Below, piece after piece: positions 16,872 through 26,456 of a stretch of DNA of 64,000 nt. Source of the DNA: Denitromonas halophila. Lineage in GTDB: Bacteria; Pseudomonadota; Gammaproteobacteria; Burkholderiales; Rhodocyclaceae. How positions within the stretch are numbered: position 1 is the stretch's first letter; each line of letters begins with the position of its first letter. The DNA lies in NCBI RefSeq assembly GCF_007625155.1, contig NZ_VMNK01000010.1:1-64000 (forward strand), in the 5' to 3' direction. A program made the translations under genes and the position numbers. Below the pieces are notes generated by a model. That model saw only the letters and a list, made by a program, of their open reading frames with translations, was not told the origin of the DNA and ran no database searches.

Positions 16872-16895
16872 GGGGCTTCGGATTTTCCGGTGTAC
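16872..16895 (+). repeat. Left terminal inverted repeat of the 26-kb unit
   Basis: GGGGCTTCGGATTTTC followed by CGGTGTAC. It matches the reverse complement of the right end except for one base at position 17. Confidence 0.88.
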
Positions 16896-17581
16896 GACAT
16901 ATTATTGCTGTACCGCGCAATTGCGTTGTCATGCGAAATTCGTTGATACTGTAAGTCCGAGTCCGGCCATCAAAAGACATTCGCGGGCAAGAACTGTCGG
17001 GCCGCTAAAGACTGATTGCTGTCGTTCAGGTTTCGGGGCCGGCTGAGCTGTCTCGACTTGGACCTGCCGGTCTAGCATTTTTGAAGCGGCCGTTCGCAGC
17101 AACAACCGACCCGGCGGAAGCTGCCTCTAAGGGACTTCCTGTCAACCCTGCCTGGTCTTAAGTCCGGCCGTTAGGCCGGTTCGTTTTCGTTGATCAAGAC
17201 GTATTGAGGTACATGGTCGTTCTCGGTTTGTTTCTGGATCGCGCTGCTGGCAGTAGTGTTGTGCTGGACAGGAACAGAGCAGACTGTCATCCCTCTAACC
17301 GGCCTTGTTCAGCGCACGCATGCGCTGGGCCATGCAATAAACCGCTCCGGTGGGCCTTAGTCGTTCGTCGTCACGACCCGGGCTCGGAGGATCAATCTTC
17401 ACCCGTGAATGGTCGGCGCAGGCAGCTTCCCAGGCTCTCCACCGGCCGGTCTGACCTGTGGTGTCTTGCACTGCACTCATGCAGTCGTTCGCGCTCCGTT
17501 TCAAAAATTGATGATTGGGTTTCGTTGTTCGGTGATTAATGCCCTGCCGCAGGTCCAGGGGCGCGCTCGCCAAAGCGCGCC
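16896..17581. other. Left margin of the unit, no recognisable gene
   Basis: About 690 bases between the left inverted repeat and the IS110 remnant. Short open frames exist on both strands but none has a recognisable domain or a convincing start. The sequence near 17164-17186 (GTCCGGCC-GTTA-GGCCGGTT) can form a hairpin. It may contain remnants of the missing left ISL3 copy and of IS110 flanking sequence. Confidence 0.5.
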
Positions 17582-17678
17582 TCACACGCTGGCGGCGGCG
17601 AGCGCGGCGGTGGATAAGTCGTCATTACTGGCCTTCTGAATAGTAAGCGCTCCATGAATCCCATCTTCCCCGAGCCCG

Positions 17679-19424
17679 CTACGCCGTGATCAACTGCTCA
17701 GCCTTGAGATTCCAAGGCAGGAGGGCCTCGAAGTGTTCGACGGTGGTCGCGGTGGGCAAGGCGCGCAGCACGTGGCGCAGCCACAGATACGGCTCGAAGC
17801 CGTTGGCTTTGGCGGTTTCGACCAGCGAGTAGAGCAGCGCGCTGGCACGCGCCCCGGCTTGGGTGTCCGAGAAGAGCCATGCCTTTCTCCCGACGACGAA
17901 GGGCCGGATGGCGTTTTCGGCTGGGTTGTTGTCGATCGGCAGATCGCCGCGCTCGAGGTAGCGCGTCAGACGCGGCCACTGCCGATGCAGGTAGCCCAGC
18001 GCACCACCGAGCACCGAGGTGGGCGGCACGGTGGGGAGCACATGGTCGAGCCAGCGGCGCAACTCATCGATGACGGCGCGGCTGCGGGTCTGGCGTAGCG
18101 CCAGGCGCTCAGCGTCGCTCTTCTCGCGCGCCTCCTTCTCGATGGCGTAGAGCTTGCCGATGAGTGCCAGCGCTTCGTGGGCGCGGCCACGCTTGCCGGC
18201 GGGCAGCACCTTGCTGGCATCGACGAAGCGGCGGCGTGCATGGACCCAACAACCGAGCCGGGTCACCCCTTCGGTGAAGGCAATTGCGCCGTAGCTCTCG
18301 AGCCCATCGGCGATCAGATGCCCCTTCCAGCCTTCGAGCAGGCGCAAAGGCACCGCCTGCGCGCGGCTCGGATCGTACTCGAAGAGGATCACCGGCTTGC
18401 CCGGCGGGCCACCGCGCTGCACCCACATCTGGCTCTTGTTCGTGGCCGCCCGACCGGGCTCCTTGAGCACCTGGACCGGGGTCTCGTCCATGTGGATGAC
18501 GTCGTGCCCGAGCAGCACATCGCGCATCAGGTTCGCGATCGGCTGCAGCGCTTGCGCGGTGCCGATCACCCAGCGCGCCAGGGTCTGGCGCGGCACGAGC
18601 ACGCCTGCGCGGGCGAGCACGTACTCGAAGCGCGCCAGCGGCAGCCCATCGACGTACTTGGTGACGAGCAGCATCGCCAAGAGGTCGTTGCTGGCGTTGC
18701 TCTTGGGCAGCACCTGCGCCGGGGCGGGGGCGGTGACCGGCGCCTGGTCGCCCTGGGGACAGCCGTAGCGCTTGCGGATATGGCGCAGCACGCGCACCTG
18801 CATCGGCACGATGTCGAGCTGTTCGCTCACGTCCTGGCCGATCTCGACCATGGGCGTGCCGCAGCCGCAGGTGCGCTCAGCCTCGGGGACGTCGTGGACA
18901 ACGTCGATGCGCGGCAACTCGACTGGCAAGGGCTTGCGCTTGCCGCGCGCCTTCTTCTTGCCGGTGTCGGCGGGCGTCTCCCCCGGCGTCTCGGTGGCGG
19001 GCGGCGGCAAGGTCGCGGTGCCGTCCGCCTCGGGCGCGGATTCGGCCAGCGCCTCGGCCTCGTCGAAGAGCCATCCCTGGCCCGCGTGCGATTCGCTGCT
19101 GGGGCCGAACATGCGTCGACGCGCCAGGCGAAGCTGCTCGTAGAGCTCGAGGATGCGTGCCTCGAAGGCTTTCTGGAGTTCCGCCTCCCGCGCATCGAAG
19201 GCTCTTTGGCGTTCAGCCTCACGGGCATCGAAGACTTTCTGGAGTGCGGCCTCACGGGCATCGAAGGCTGCCTGCCGTTCGGCTTCACGCGCCTCGAAGG
19301 CACGCTGCTGTTCCAGCAGCAACGCTTTGAGTACCGCCGCGTCGTCGGGCAACTGCTCAGAGAGGACGGACGCGCACACGCCGCTGGCGAGATTCGCGAA
19401 GGGGGCGGCGGCACATTGTGGCAT
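17679..19424 (-). CDS. tnpC: IS66 transposase TnpC
   Basis: The 581-residue DDE transposase starts at ATG 19424 (MPQCAAAPFANL); the frame opens 7 codons earlier at 19445. It begins with a repetitive coiled coil (about residues 35-105, heptads such as FDAREAERQ repeated five times), followed by an IS66 zinc-binding region (RTCGCGTPM), the DDE core with DVIHMDETPVQVL, and NNPAENAIRPFVVGRKAW near the C terminus. The variable number of FDAREA repeats is a tandem-duplicated feature of this copy. It looks intact. Confidence 0.93.
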   Translation of the reverse strand: MPQCAAAPFANLASGVCASVLSEQLPDDAAVLKALLLEQQRAFEAREAERQAAFDAREAALQKVFDAREAERQRAFDAREAELQKAFEARILELYEQLRLARRRMFGPSSESHAGQGWLFDEAEALAESAPEADGTATLPPPATETPGETPADTGKKKARGKRKPLPVELPRIDVVHDVPEAERTCGCGTPMVEIGQDVSEQLDIVPMQVRVLRHIRKRYGCPQGDQAPVTAPAPAQVLPKSNASNDLLAMLLVTKYVDGLPLARFEYVLARAGVLVPRQTLARWVIGTAQALQPIANLMRDVLLGHDVIHMDETPVQVLKEPGRAATNKSQMWVQRGGPPGKPVILFEYDPSRAQAVPLRLLEGWKGHLIADGLESYGAIAFTEGVTRLGCWVHARRRFVDASKVLPAGKRGRAHEALALIGKLYAIEKEAREKSDAERLALRQTRSRAVIDELRRWLDHVLPTVPPTSVLGGALGYLHRQWPRLTRYLERGDLPIDNNPAENAIRPFVVGRKAWLFSDTQAGARASALLYSLVETAKANGFEPYLWLRHVLRALPTATTVEHFEALLPWNLKAEQLITA

Positions 19425-19446
19425 GCCGGAATTATACCCGATCACG

Positions 19447-19806
19447 CTACGTAACCGATTGGTATTGCAGCGTTTTATGCGGCTTTGCCGCCCACAGGTC
19501 GAAGCCCTCGAGCAGCCATTCGAGCTCTTTCATCGTCAGTACGCAGGTGAGCTCGCCGGCCTCGGTCGAAGGCCAGGCGAAACGCTCGGCTTCCAGGCGC
19601 TTGTACCAGAGGCAGAAGCCGTTGCGGTGCCAGTACAGCGCCTTGAGCTTGTCGCGGCGGCGGTTGATGAACAGGTACAGCGCGTCGCCGAACGGGTTCA
19701 GCCCCAATTCCTGCTCGACCAGCGCCGACAGCCCGCCGATGGACTTGCGGAAGTCAATCGCCGGCCGGTACAGATACACCGCACCGATCGAATGCCCCGG
19801 GTGCAT
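19447..19806 (-). CDS. tnpB: IS66 accessory protein TnpB
   Basis: The 119-residue protein matches IS66 Orf2: YLYRPAIDFRKSIGGLSALVEQELGLNPFGDALYLFINRRRDKLKALYWHRNGFCLWYKRLE, shown here only in part by its ends IDFRKSIGGL and NRRRDKLKALYWHRNGF. It starts at 19806, overlapping the tnpA stop by one base (ATGA-type coupling). It is required with TnpA for IS66 transposition, though its biochemical role is unclear. Confidence 0.92.
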   Translation of the reverse strand: MHPGHSIGAVYLYRPAIDFRKSIGGLSALVEQELGLNPFGDALYLFINRRRDKLKALYWHRNGFCLWYKRLEAERFAWPSTEAGELTCVLTMKELEWLLEGFDLWAAKPHKTLQYQSVT

Positions 19807-20123
19807 CAGCGCCCTCGCTCGGAGAGCGCCGCCGACAGCGCGGCCAGCCAGTCGACGCCCGGCAGCGTCGCGAACTCGAGCCGCAACTGCGCGTCGATCA
19901 CCACCGTGCAGCCCGCGCGGGGCGTCATCGAGGGTTCGATCTGGATCGGGACGAATCCGCCAAGCTTGGCGCGGCTACGACGGCCATCGGCTACCAGGCG
20001 CTTGCGCCACTGATAGAGCGCCTGCGGCGACAGCCCTTCGCGCTCGGCGTAAGCCTTCGTGGTGATGCCCTCGGCCTCGATCGCCGACAGGTGCGACAAC
20101 CAGAACTTGCTGCGCTCCGACAT
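19806..20123 (-). CDS. tnpA: IS66 TnpA-like helix-turn-helix protein
   Basis: The 105-residue protein begins MSERSKFWLSHL at ATG 20123. Residues about 15-60 form a transposase_8-type helix-turn-helix (GITTKAYAEREGLSPQAL, YQWRKRLVADG). It is the first gene of the IS66 operon and is translationally coupled to tnpB. Confidence 0.9.
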   Translation of the reverse strand: MSERSKFWLSHLSAIEAEGITTKAYAEREGLSPQALYQWRKRLVADGRRSRAKLGGFVPIQIEPSMTPRAGCTVVIDAQLRLEFATLPGVDWLAALSAALSERGR

Positions 20124-21163
20124 GCTCGTGCTCCCTGAGAAACGGAACTCGAAGCATGCGGGCTCAACTGGGGCTACGTAAGGATGGGGTTCGTGGAGCG
20201 CTTACTCTGAATATCACCTGGGCGGACAGTCGCGTGGGCCGCTTCCCAGTCCTTGTAGGCATCGGCGTTGTAAGCCTCCCCACGGCTAATCATGGCCCAC
20301 ACCTGTCGCGCATGTTTGTTGGCGATAGCGACGGCCGCCTTGTGATAGCCAACCCGGTCATTGAGCTTGACCATCCATAGCTGGAGTCGGTTCAGCGTAT
20401 CGGGCTTGTTCTTGTACAGGCGCAGCGTGGCTTGCAGAACACAGCGTGCCCCCTGAACCAGAAGACAACGCAGATAGGCATCGCCGCGCCGGGTGATGGC
20501 CCCCAAATGCGTTTTGCCACCGCTCCCGTGTTGGCGCGGGGTGATGCCGAGGCTCGCGGCAAACTGACGACCGTTCTTGAACTGACGCGCATCGCCGACC
20601 GTGGCAATGATGGCATCGGCAGTGAGCGGTCCAATTCCCGGCCGGCTGCGCAGGCGAGCTACCGCGGGATCACTCTTGCTTTGCTGAGCAATTTGTCGTT
20701 CACATTCAGCAAGACGTTGGTCCAGTACGCCGACTTGTTGACGGACGCTTTGTGCCATCAACTGGATGCTTTCCGGATAGGCGGTGTCACTTTCCAATTC
20801 GGCCAATTTACGCCGGATCTTGGCCGCACCGAGTTCCACGACGATGCCAAACTCCGAGAGCAATCCACGGATCCGGTTGAACAACGCGGTTCTCTCCGCC
20901 TTCCACCCTTCACGCAGGCGGTGCCAGGCTAAGCGTTGCTGTTGTTCTTCTGTCTTGAGGGTGACAAAGCGCATTCCTGGGGCGTGCAATGCCGTGAGTA
21001 CCGCTTCGGCATCACGCGTATCGTTCTTGATACGTTGGTTTTTTCGGTATGGTCGAACGAATTCGGCGGCAATGAGCCTGGGTTCGAGACCGAGTGCGTG
21101 CATCGTACGACCCCAACTATGGGCAGAACTGCAGGCTTCCATCGCCACGACCGTGCCCGTTGG

Positions 21164-21197
21164 CAAGGTGCGCAACCACGCAAGGTGCGCAACCACT
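21164..21197. repeat. 17-bp tandem duplication in the IS110 transposase
   Basis: Two adjacent copies of CAAGGTGCGCAACCAC with a 17-base period. Removing one copy restores a continuous IS110 transposase frame (FLKWLRTLPTGTVVAMEAC). Confidence 0.85.
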
Positions 21198-21516
21198 TCA
21201 AAAACTCGCCGCTTTTCAGTATCGATGATCGGCTGCCATGGCCACGGCTATCTCCCTCACAAATGGCAAAAATGGATTTCGCCAAGTCAATTCCAACTGT
21301 CGTAGTATTCATTTGGACTTCCCCTTTCTGCACTTCAGATTGATTGAAAGAAATTCAATCTTGGCACATCGATGCCGGATGGCTTATGCCACCAGCGGAA
21401 TGTGGGAAGTCCTCTTTATAGTCGTTCATTACACCAAGGCGCTATGGGCGCCTGAACGGCGGGCTTGAAGTCGGACCATTAAGTTAGCTAGGAGCAGGCC
21501 GGTCGGCGACCAGCCA

Positions 21517-21954
21517 TCACCGGTCGGCCGTGCTTCTCGAGCGCGATGTTTGCAGCGCCTTCATTCTCCCGAGTAGGGCATTGCGCAGGCTGAATAGCTC
21601 ACCCAGGTGCGACACTGACTCGGTGGCGCCGCCTTGTGTTCGGAGTTTGCACAGCTTATCGACCAATGTGTGCACCTGCTGGTGTAGGGTTTCGATGGCG
21701 ATTAAACCGGGTTGGTCGTCGCGGTCGGTCAGACGTGCGGTTTCCAGCCAGAGGCCAAATCGGCAATTGTGGGGATCCTGCGGTGGCGGGGCTACGCGTT
21801 CGCCCTTGATGTAGTGTTCTGCAGCCCCGATCCATGCTGGGAGCTCTACAGCTGCACGTAACAGCAGAAGCCAGGCGGCGCGCCAGACGTGCAATCGGGT
21901 GCGTAGCGTTCTCACCCATTCGGTGAGCCTTGTCGAAGACGACAACTTCAGCAT
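21517..21954 (-). CDS. Stand-alone CZB (chemoreceptor zinc-binding) domain protein
   Basis: The 145-residue protein starts at ATG 21954. It carries the CZB zinc signature: an early His (RLHVWRAAWL, about residue 22), DPHNCRFGLWLE with the His and Cys (about residues 60-68) and QQVHTLVDKL (about residue 93). No kinase, methyl-accepting or GGDEF domain is attached. CZB zinc-cysteine sites are reported to sense hypochlorous acid in chemoreceptors, so a link to reactive chlorine by-products of perchlorate respiration is possible; that is inference. It follows moaA on the same strand after 184 bases. Confidence 0.72.
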   Translation of the reverse strand: MLKLSSSTRLTEWVRTLRTRLHVWRAAWLLLLRAAVELPAWIGAAEHYIKGERVAPPPQDPHNCRFGLWLETARLTDRDDQPGLIAIETLHQQVHTLVDKLCKLRTQGGATESVSHLGELFSLRNALLGRMKALQTSRSRSTADR

Positions 21955-22138
21955 TCATACGTTATCCATGCAAGAGATAAGCGGCCAACTGCGGTTTCTA
22001 GGTCCATGGGCAGTCTCATTTAAGCTTCGTACGAAGCGTCATTTGGCGTAACCCCAATTATATCAAATGGTTAAATGAGATTCGCCCATTCTTATGCAAA
22101 ATTCGGGCTAAACCAGTACAGCAAAAAAATGTACTTCT

Positions 22139-23110
22139 TTATCCGCCCGTGGAGGACATGAACCGGACAACCCGCTCCGGACGCTCCCGGAATTCGTGTC
22201 GGGCTGGCTTGACCTGCAGCGTGGCCCGAAAACGCGCCGCGATCTGTTCGTCGTCGCAGCCGGAGCGCAACAGCTCGCGGAAATCCACCGTATCCTCCTG
22301 GCCGAGACAAAGGTAGAGCATGCCTTCGACGCTCAAACGGACCCGATTGCAGGTCTCGCAAAAGTGTTGGGAAATGGGGGTGATGAAGCCTAGCCGATGG
22401 CGGCCATCGGGCGACACCAGGTAACGCGCCGGACCGCCGCCCGGCACCATCCCGTCGACGAGGCCGAAGCGGGAGCGCAAGCGCTCCCGAACGGGGCGCA
22501 GGTCCACGTAGCCCGCGCGCCTGCCTGTATCGCCAACAGGCATCATTTCAATGAACCTCAAGACGAATCCCTGGGCGCCGCAGTACTCGACCATGGCGTC
22601 AATGTCCGCATCGGACACCTCCGGCAGGACTACCATGTTGATCTTGATGACCTGGAAGCTCTGTGCCCGCGCCGCTTCCAGTCCCGCGAGGATTTGGGGC
22701 AGAACGTCGCGGCCGGTGATCTTGTGCACGCGTTCAGGATCGAGGGAGTCGAGGCTCACGTTCAACCGCGTGACGCCGGCGGCCCGAAGCGCGGCCGCAT
22801 GTTGCTTGAGTCGCGTCCCATTGGTCGACAAGGAGAGGTCCTCCACGCCCGGCAGCCGGGCCAGCCGCTGTGCAAGTTCAGGGACGTTGCGCCGCAGCAG
22901 GGGTTCGCCGCCAGTCATTCGGATGCGCTTCACACCCAGGCCCGCGAGCACCGCCACGAGACGTTCAATTTCGTCGAAGGTAAGCCAGTTTCCGGGTTCC
23001 TCGTAACCCTTGAACCCGGGCGGCATGCAGTAGGAGCAACGCAGGTCGCAACGGTCCGTCACCGATAAACGAAGGTATTCGACACGACGCCCCAATCCAT
23101 CTTCCAACAT
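22139..23110 (-). CDS. moaA: GTP 3',8-cyclase MoaA (molybdenum cofactor biosynthesis)
   Basis: MoaA is the radical-SAM enzyme that converts GTP to 3',8-cyclo-GTP, the first step of molybdopterin synthesis. The start is ATG 23110 after GGGAGG (the frame opens at 23140). The SAM cluster is Cys21, Cys25 and Cys28 (CDLRCSYC); the second cluster is FCETCNRVRLS plus LYLCLG; the C terminus ends in the required Gly-Gly. The protein has 323 residues, a normal length. It lies 31 bases after the cytochrome gene at the end of the perchlorate operon. A moaA copy in the island probably boosts cofactor supply for PcrA. Confidence 0.95.
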   Translation of the reverse strand: MLEDGLGRRVEYLRLSVTDRCDLRCSYCMPPGFKGYEEPGNWLTFDEIERLVAVLAGLGVKRIRMTGGEPLLRRNVPELAQRLARLPGVEDLSLSTNGTRLKQHAAALRAAGVTRLNVSLDSLDPERVHKITGRDVLPQILAGLEAARAQSFQVIKINMVVLPEVSDADIDAMVEYCGAQGFVLRFIEMMPVGDTGRRAGYVDLRPVRERLRSRFGLVDGMVPGGGPARYLVSPDGRHRLGFITPISQHFCETCNRVRLSVEGMLYLCLGQEDTVDFRELLRSGCDDEQIAARFRATLQVKPARHEFRERPERVVRFMSSTGG

Positions 23111-23141
23111 TTTTACCTCCCTTACCACCCCGTCCGGCACC

Positions 23142-24026
23142 TCAGAACTTCATCGCAGTGAGGTCGCCCTTGATATCGATCCCGAGCTTGTAGCCGAGCG
23201 AGACATGGTGATAGCGCCCGGCGGTGTTCTCGTTGTGGATCGCAAGGCCGATGTTGTATGCCTTGCCCGATTCCAGGCTCACGTCGCCCTCTCCGCCGGC
23301 GAGCTTGCGCTGGAACACGACGGTCCACGTGTCGCCGTCGAGCTTGCCTTCGGCGCTGATGCCGGCACTTTCTTCGAGGACGCGCTTGTCGGCAACGTAG
23401 CCGTTGAGGGCCTTGTTTTCGCCGCTGCGCCACTGGAAGAGGTCGTAGAACACGCCGCCGGCGAGCGAGCCGTCCTTGACATGCTTGGTCTTGTCGTCGG
23501 CGCCATCGGGCATCGTGCGTGAATCGGCATGACAACTTGCCCAGCAACCGCTCTGATCCGCGGTCGCGACCATGCCGCCATCGAGCATGAACGCGATCTT
23601 GACCGGGTTCTTGTCGTCCATCTTGGGCGAGTTTGCGGACCCCGGCTGCTTCCAGCTGAACCTCATGTAGAGGTTCTCGCCGTCATGTGCCGCCTGGATG
23701 GTGACCGGAATCGAGCCGGGTTTGCCCGGAACCGGGTTGGGCTCGAGTTTCTCGCCGGTCACGATCCTTTCGCCCATCTCTGCGGTTTCATCGGCGTGGC
23801 AGTCGGCACAGGTGTCGCCCTTAACGAAGGCGCGACCGCCACCGTGGCGCACGCTGTCGATGCGCAGCGGACCAATGATCCACTCCATCGGCGAGATCCC
23901 CGGGTAGAACACGTTGATCTCGGTCGCCTCGACCTTGCTCCAGTCGGCCGGCGGGGCCGCCAAGGCCATGCCTTGCGCAATGGAGAAGCTCAGCCCGATC
24001 GTTGCGGCAATCAGTAATTTCTTCAT
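23142..24026 (-). CDS. Periplasmic cytochrome with ethylbenzene-dehydrogenase-type haem domain
   Basis: The 294-residue precursor starts at ATG 24026, with GGAG 7 bases upstream, and has a signal peptide (KKLLIAATIGLSFSIAQGMALA). A canonical c-haem motif CADCH (about residue 77) and an unusual CX3CH motif (CWASCH, about residue 167) are visible. The remainder resembles the haem-binding domain of ethylbenzene dehydrogenase/DMSO-reductase-type gamma subunits: FSWKQPGS, DKNPVKIAFMLDGG, DGDTWTVVFQRKL and GKAYNIGLAIHNENTAGRYHHVS. It probably shuttles electrons in the periplasm between the quinol dehydrogenase and PcrABC. It is not the chlorate-reductase ClrC subunit by position, since pcrC is separate. 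Confidence 0.8.
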   Translation of the reverse strand: MKKLLIAATIGLSFSIAQGMALAAPPADWSKVEATEINVFYPGISPMEWIIGPLRIDSVRHGGGRAFVKGDTCADCHADETAEMGERIVTGEKLEPNPVPGKPGSIPVTIQAAHDGENLYMRFSWKQPGSANSPKMDDKNPVKIAFMLDGGMVATADQSGCWASCHADSRTMPDGADDKTKHVKDGSLAGGVFYDLFQWRSGENKALNGYVADKRVLEESAGISAEGKLDGDTWTVVFQRKLAGGEGDVSLESGKAYNIGLAIHNENTAGRYHHVSLGYKLGIDIKGDLTAMKF

Positions 24027-24075
24027 AGTCAAACTCCAGTCAATCCCAGAACAGCTGCGCGTGCCGCAGCGCGGA

Positions 24076-24684
24076 TCAGTTGAGGTAATCGTCGTCTTCC
24101 ATGTCTTCGGGCAATTCGTGCGCGATGCCCTGATGACACTGGATGCAGGTCATGCCCTCTTCGACGGCATTCTGGTGCTGCCGGCTCGCGCGTGTGGCCT
24201 GCTTCTCCTTGTCCATGCTCCCGAAGCTGTGACAATTGCGGCATTCCAGCGAATCGTTGGCCATCATGCGCTTCCACTCGCGTCGCGCCAGGGTAAGGCG
24301 TTTGGCTTCGAATTTCTCGGCGGTATTGATGGTTCCCGTGATCTTTCCCCACACTTCGCGCGTGGCTTGGACCTTGCGAATCATCTTCGGCACCCATTCC
24401 TGAGGAACGTGGCAATCGGAGCACACCGCGCGGACGCCGGTGCGGTTGTTGTAGTGGATGGTGTGTTGATATTCCTTGTACACGTTGTCGCGCATTTCGT
24501 GGCACGAGATGCAGAACTTCTCCGTGTTCGTCCATTCTAAGACAGTGTTGAAGCCGCCCCAGAACACGATGCCCGAGAAGAAGCCGACCACGAGCAGGGT
24601 CAGCAAGGTGTACTTAATACGCGACCGGCGCTGAGGCGAGCCGAGCCGGTCTGGTCCGCTAGAGGGGGATTCCTTGTCAGTCAC
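24076..24684 (-). CDS. NapC/NirT-type tetrahaem quinol dehydrogenase
   Basis: The 202-residue protein has an N-terminal cytoplasmic tail, one membrane helix (about residues 24-47, YTLLTLLVVGFFSGIVFWGGF) and four c-haem motifs: CISCH, CSDCH, CRNCH and CIQCH. Proteins of this family oxidise membrane quinol and feed periplasmic reductases. In perchlorate reduction islands a NapC-like quinol dehydrogenase is a known core gene, and it fits here as electron donor to PcrC or the adjacent cytochrome. It begins 118 bases after cld, across a GC-rich hairpin. Confidence 0.92.
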   Translation of the reverse strand: MTDKESPSSGPDRLGSPQRRSRIKYTLLTLLVVGFFSGIVFWGGFNTVLEWTNTEKFCISCHEMRDNVYKEYQHTIHYNNRTGVRAVCSDCHVPQEWVPKMIRKVQATREVWGKITGTINTAEKFEAKRLTLARREWKRMMANDSLECRNCHSFGSMDKEKQATRASRQHQNAVEEGMTCIQCHQGIAHELPEDMEDDDYLN

Positions 24685-24730
24685 TTGAATGTCCTGTTTT
24701 AGGGGGGCTCCCTCCGTTGCGCAACGAGGT

Positions 24731-24751
24731 CCCCGCCCGCAAGGGGCGGGG
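24731..24751. terminator. GC-rich hairpin between cld and the quinol dehydrogenase gene
   Basis: CCCCGCCC-GCAAG-GGGCGGGG forms an 8-bp all-GC stem in the 118-base gap. There is no T-run, so it may be an RNA-processing or mRNA-stability element that separates strong pcr-cld expression from the downstream genes rather than a terminator. Confidence 0.5.
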
Positions 24752-24802
24752 ATGTCTCGGTAAATTCACCGCGGAGGGAAAGGCGACACCTAACCGAGAG
24801 CC

Positions 24803-25663
<861 letters not shown>

Positions 25664-25720
25664 CTAAAAACACTCTGAAATTTGCAACACGGTCGCAGGT
25701 ACGCCCGTGTTCCGATGAAA

Positions 25721-26395
25721 TTACGAACCTATTTCCTGCCGCACCTGCTCCAGATGAGCCGCTACGAAGCGTTCGGTCAACTCTGCCAGAGCGACGAAAA
25801 ATGGCGCTGTCACTTTGGCCGCGATGTCGGCACGCATCAAGGGCGCCCAGGCTGCGAGATGGCGCTCGAGGAAATCGCGCTGCGCCAACTGATATGCTTC
25901 GGCGGAAAGCCCTTCTGTCTCTGCCTGCCACTGCTTGGCGGACAGAAAATGCATGAACTCGAGCTCGGCGGTCAGCGTGTCTTCGAGTTCATTGGCTGCG
26001 GTCTCCATCTGCAATCCAAAATTTCGATAGAACCCCTTGAGTTCCAGAAGGAGGGCCGGGCGGTTGCTTTGATAAGCATGCACTCCCTCGTTGAGCGCCG
26101 CACTGGGTGTCGGCATATTTGTTTCGAAGGAGCTGAGGAAAAGCGCTTCGAACTCCTCGTAAGAGCACGTTAAATTCAGGTCCGGCGCGATGTGCTCACG
26201 GAACTCCTCAGCCAGATCGGGGGTACAGACATCCAGCGCCAGTTGCAACTCGGCTACAAAACTTCCGTCGGAAAACTTGTTGTAACTGTCGTGATCTGGA
26301 AATCCCAGTCCGCTTGCGATCAGGGCGTATACCCGACTTCGGCATAATGATCTGTCGAACCCTTCGACTACTGCTTCATCAGCAACGCTGTTCAT
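25721..26395 (-). CDS. pcrD: PcrD, TorD/DmsD-type chaperone for perchlorate reductase
   Basis: The 224-residue helical protein starts at ATG 26395 with GGAG 7 bases before it. It matches the TorD/NarJ-like redox-enzyme chaperone pattern: YALIASGLGFPD near the N terminus, then YEEFEALFLSSFE and FLERHLAAWAPLMRADI. Such chaperones bind the molybdoenzyme and its Tat signal until cofactor loading is finished. It lies between pcrC and cld. Gene order pcrA-B-C-D-cld supports the name. Confidence 0.88.
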   Translation of the reverse strand: MNSVADEAVVEGFDRSLCRSRVYALIASGLGFPDHDSYNKFSDGSFVAELQLALDVCTPDLAEEFREHIAPDLNLTCSYEEFEALFLSSFETNMPTPSAALNEGVHAYQSNRPALLLELKGFYRNFGLQMETAANELEDTLTAELEFMHFLSAKQWQAETEGLSAEAYQLAQRDFLERHLAAWAPLMRADIAAKVTAPFFVALAELTERFVAAHLEQVRQEIGS

Positions 26396-26456
26396 GACAT
26401 TTCTCCATTTTTGATATGTTCAAAACCTGTGAATGAGGGCTTGGGCAAGCTCGGAA

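Larger units (their letters stand above)
17643..20205 (-). mobile_element. Intact IS66-family insertion sequence
   Basis: The 2563-bp element has 28-bp imperfect inverted ends beginning GTAAGCGCTCCA (17643-17670 and 20178-20205) and a perfect 8-bp target duplication TCTGAATA (17635-17642 and 20206-20213). It contains the three IS66 genes tnpA, tnpB and tnpC in order on the minus strand. The perfect duplication indicates a recent insertion, here into an IS110 transposase gene. Confidence 0.93.
17582..21312 (-). pseudogene. IS110-family transposase, frameshifted and split by IS66
   Basis: The start is ATG 21312 (MNTTTVGIDLAKSIF), with the first catalytic Asp of the RuvC-like DEDD domain. A 17-base tandem duplication (21164-21180 and 21181-21197, CAAGGTGCGCAACCAC) shifts the frame. 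The rest continues as EACSSAHSWGRTMHALGLE and then the transposase_20 region RSRPGIGPLTADAII with GITPRQHGSGGK near 20.5 kb. IS66 inserted at 20205/20206; the last residues (DIQKASNDDLST...) resume at 17642 and stop at 17582. The gene is therefore doubly inactive. IS110 elements lack classical inverted ends, and its borders were not defined. Confidence 0.8.

Noticed and set aside
18177..19454. 425-residue plus-strand open frame
   Set aside because: Antisense of IS66 tnpC.
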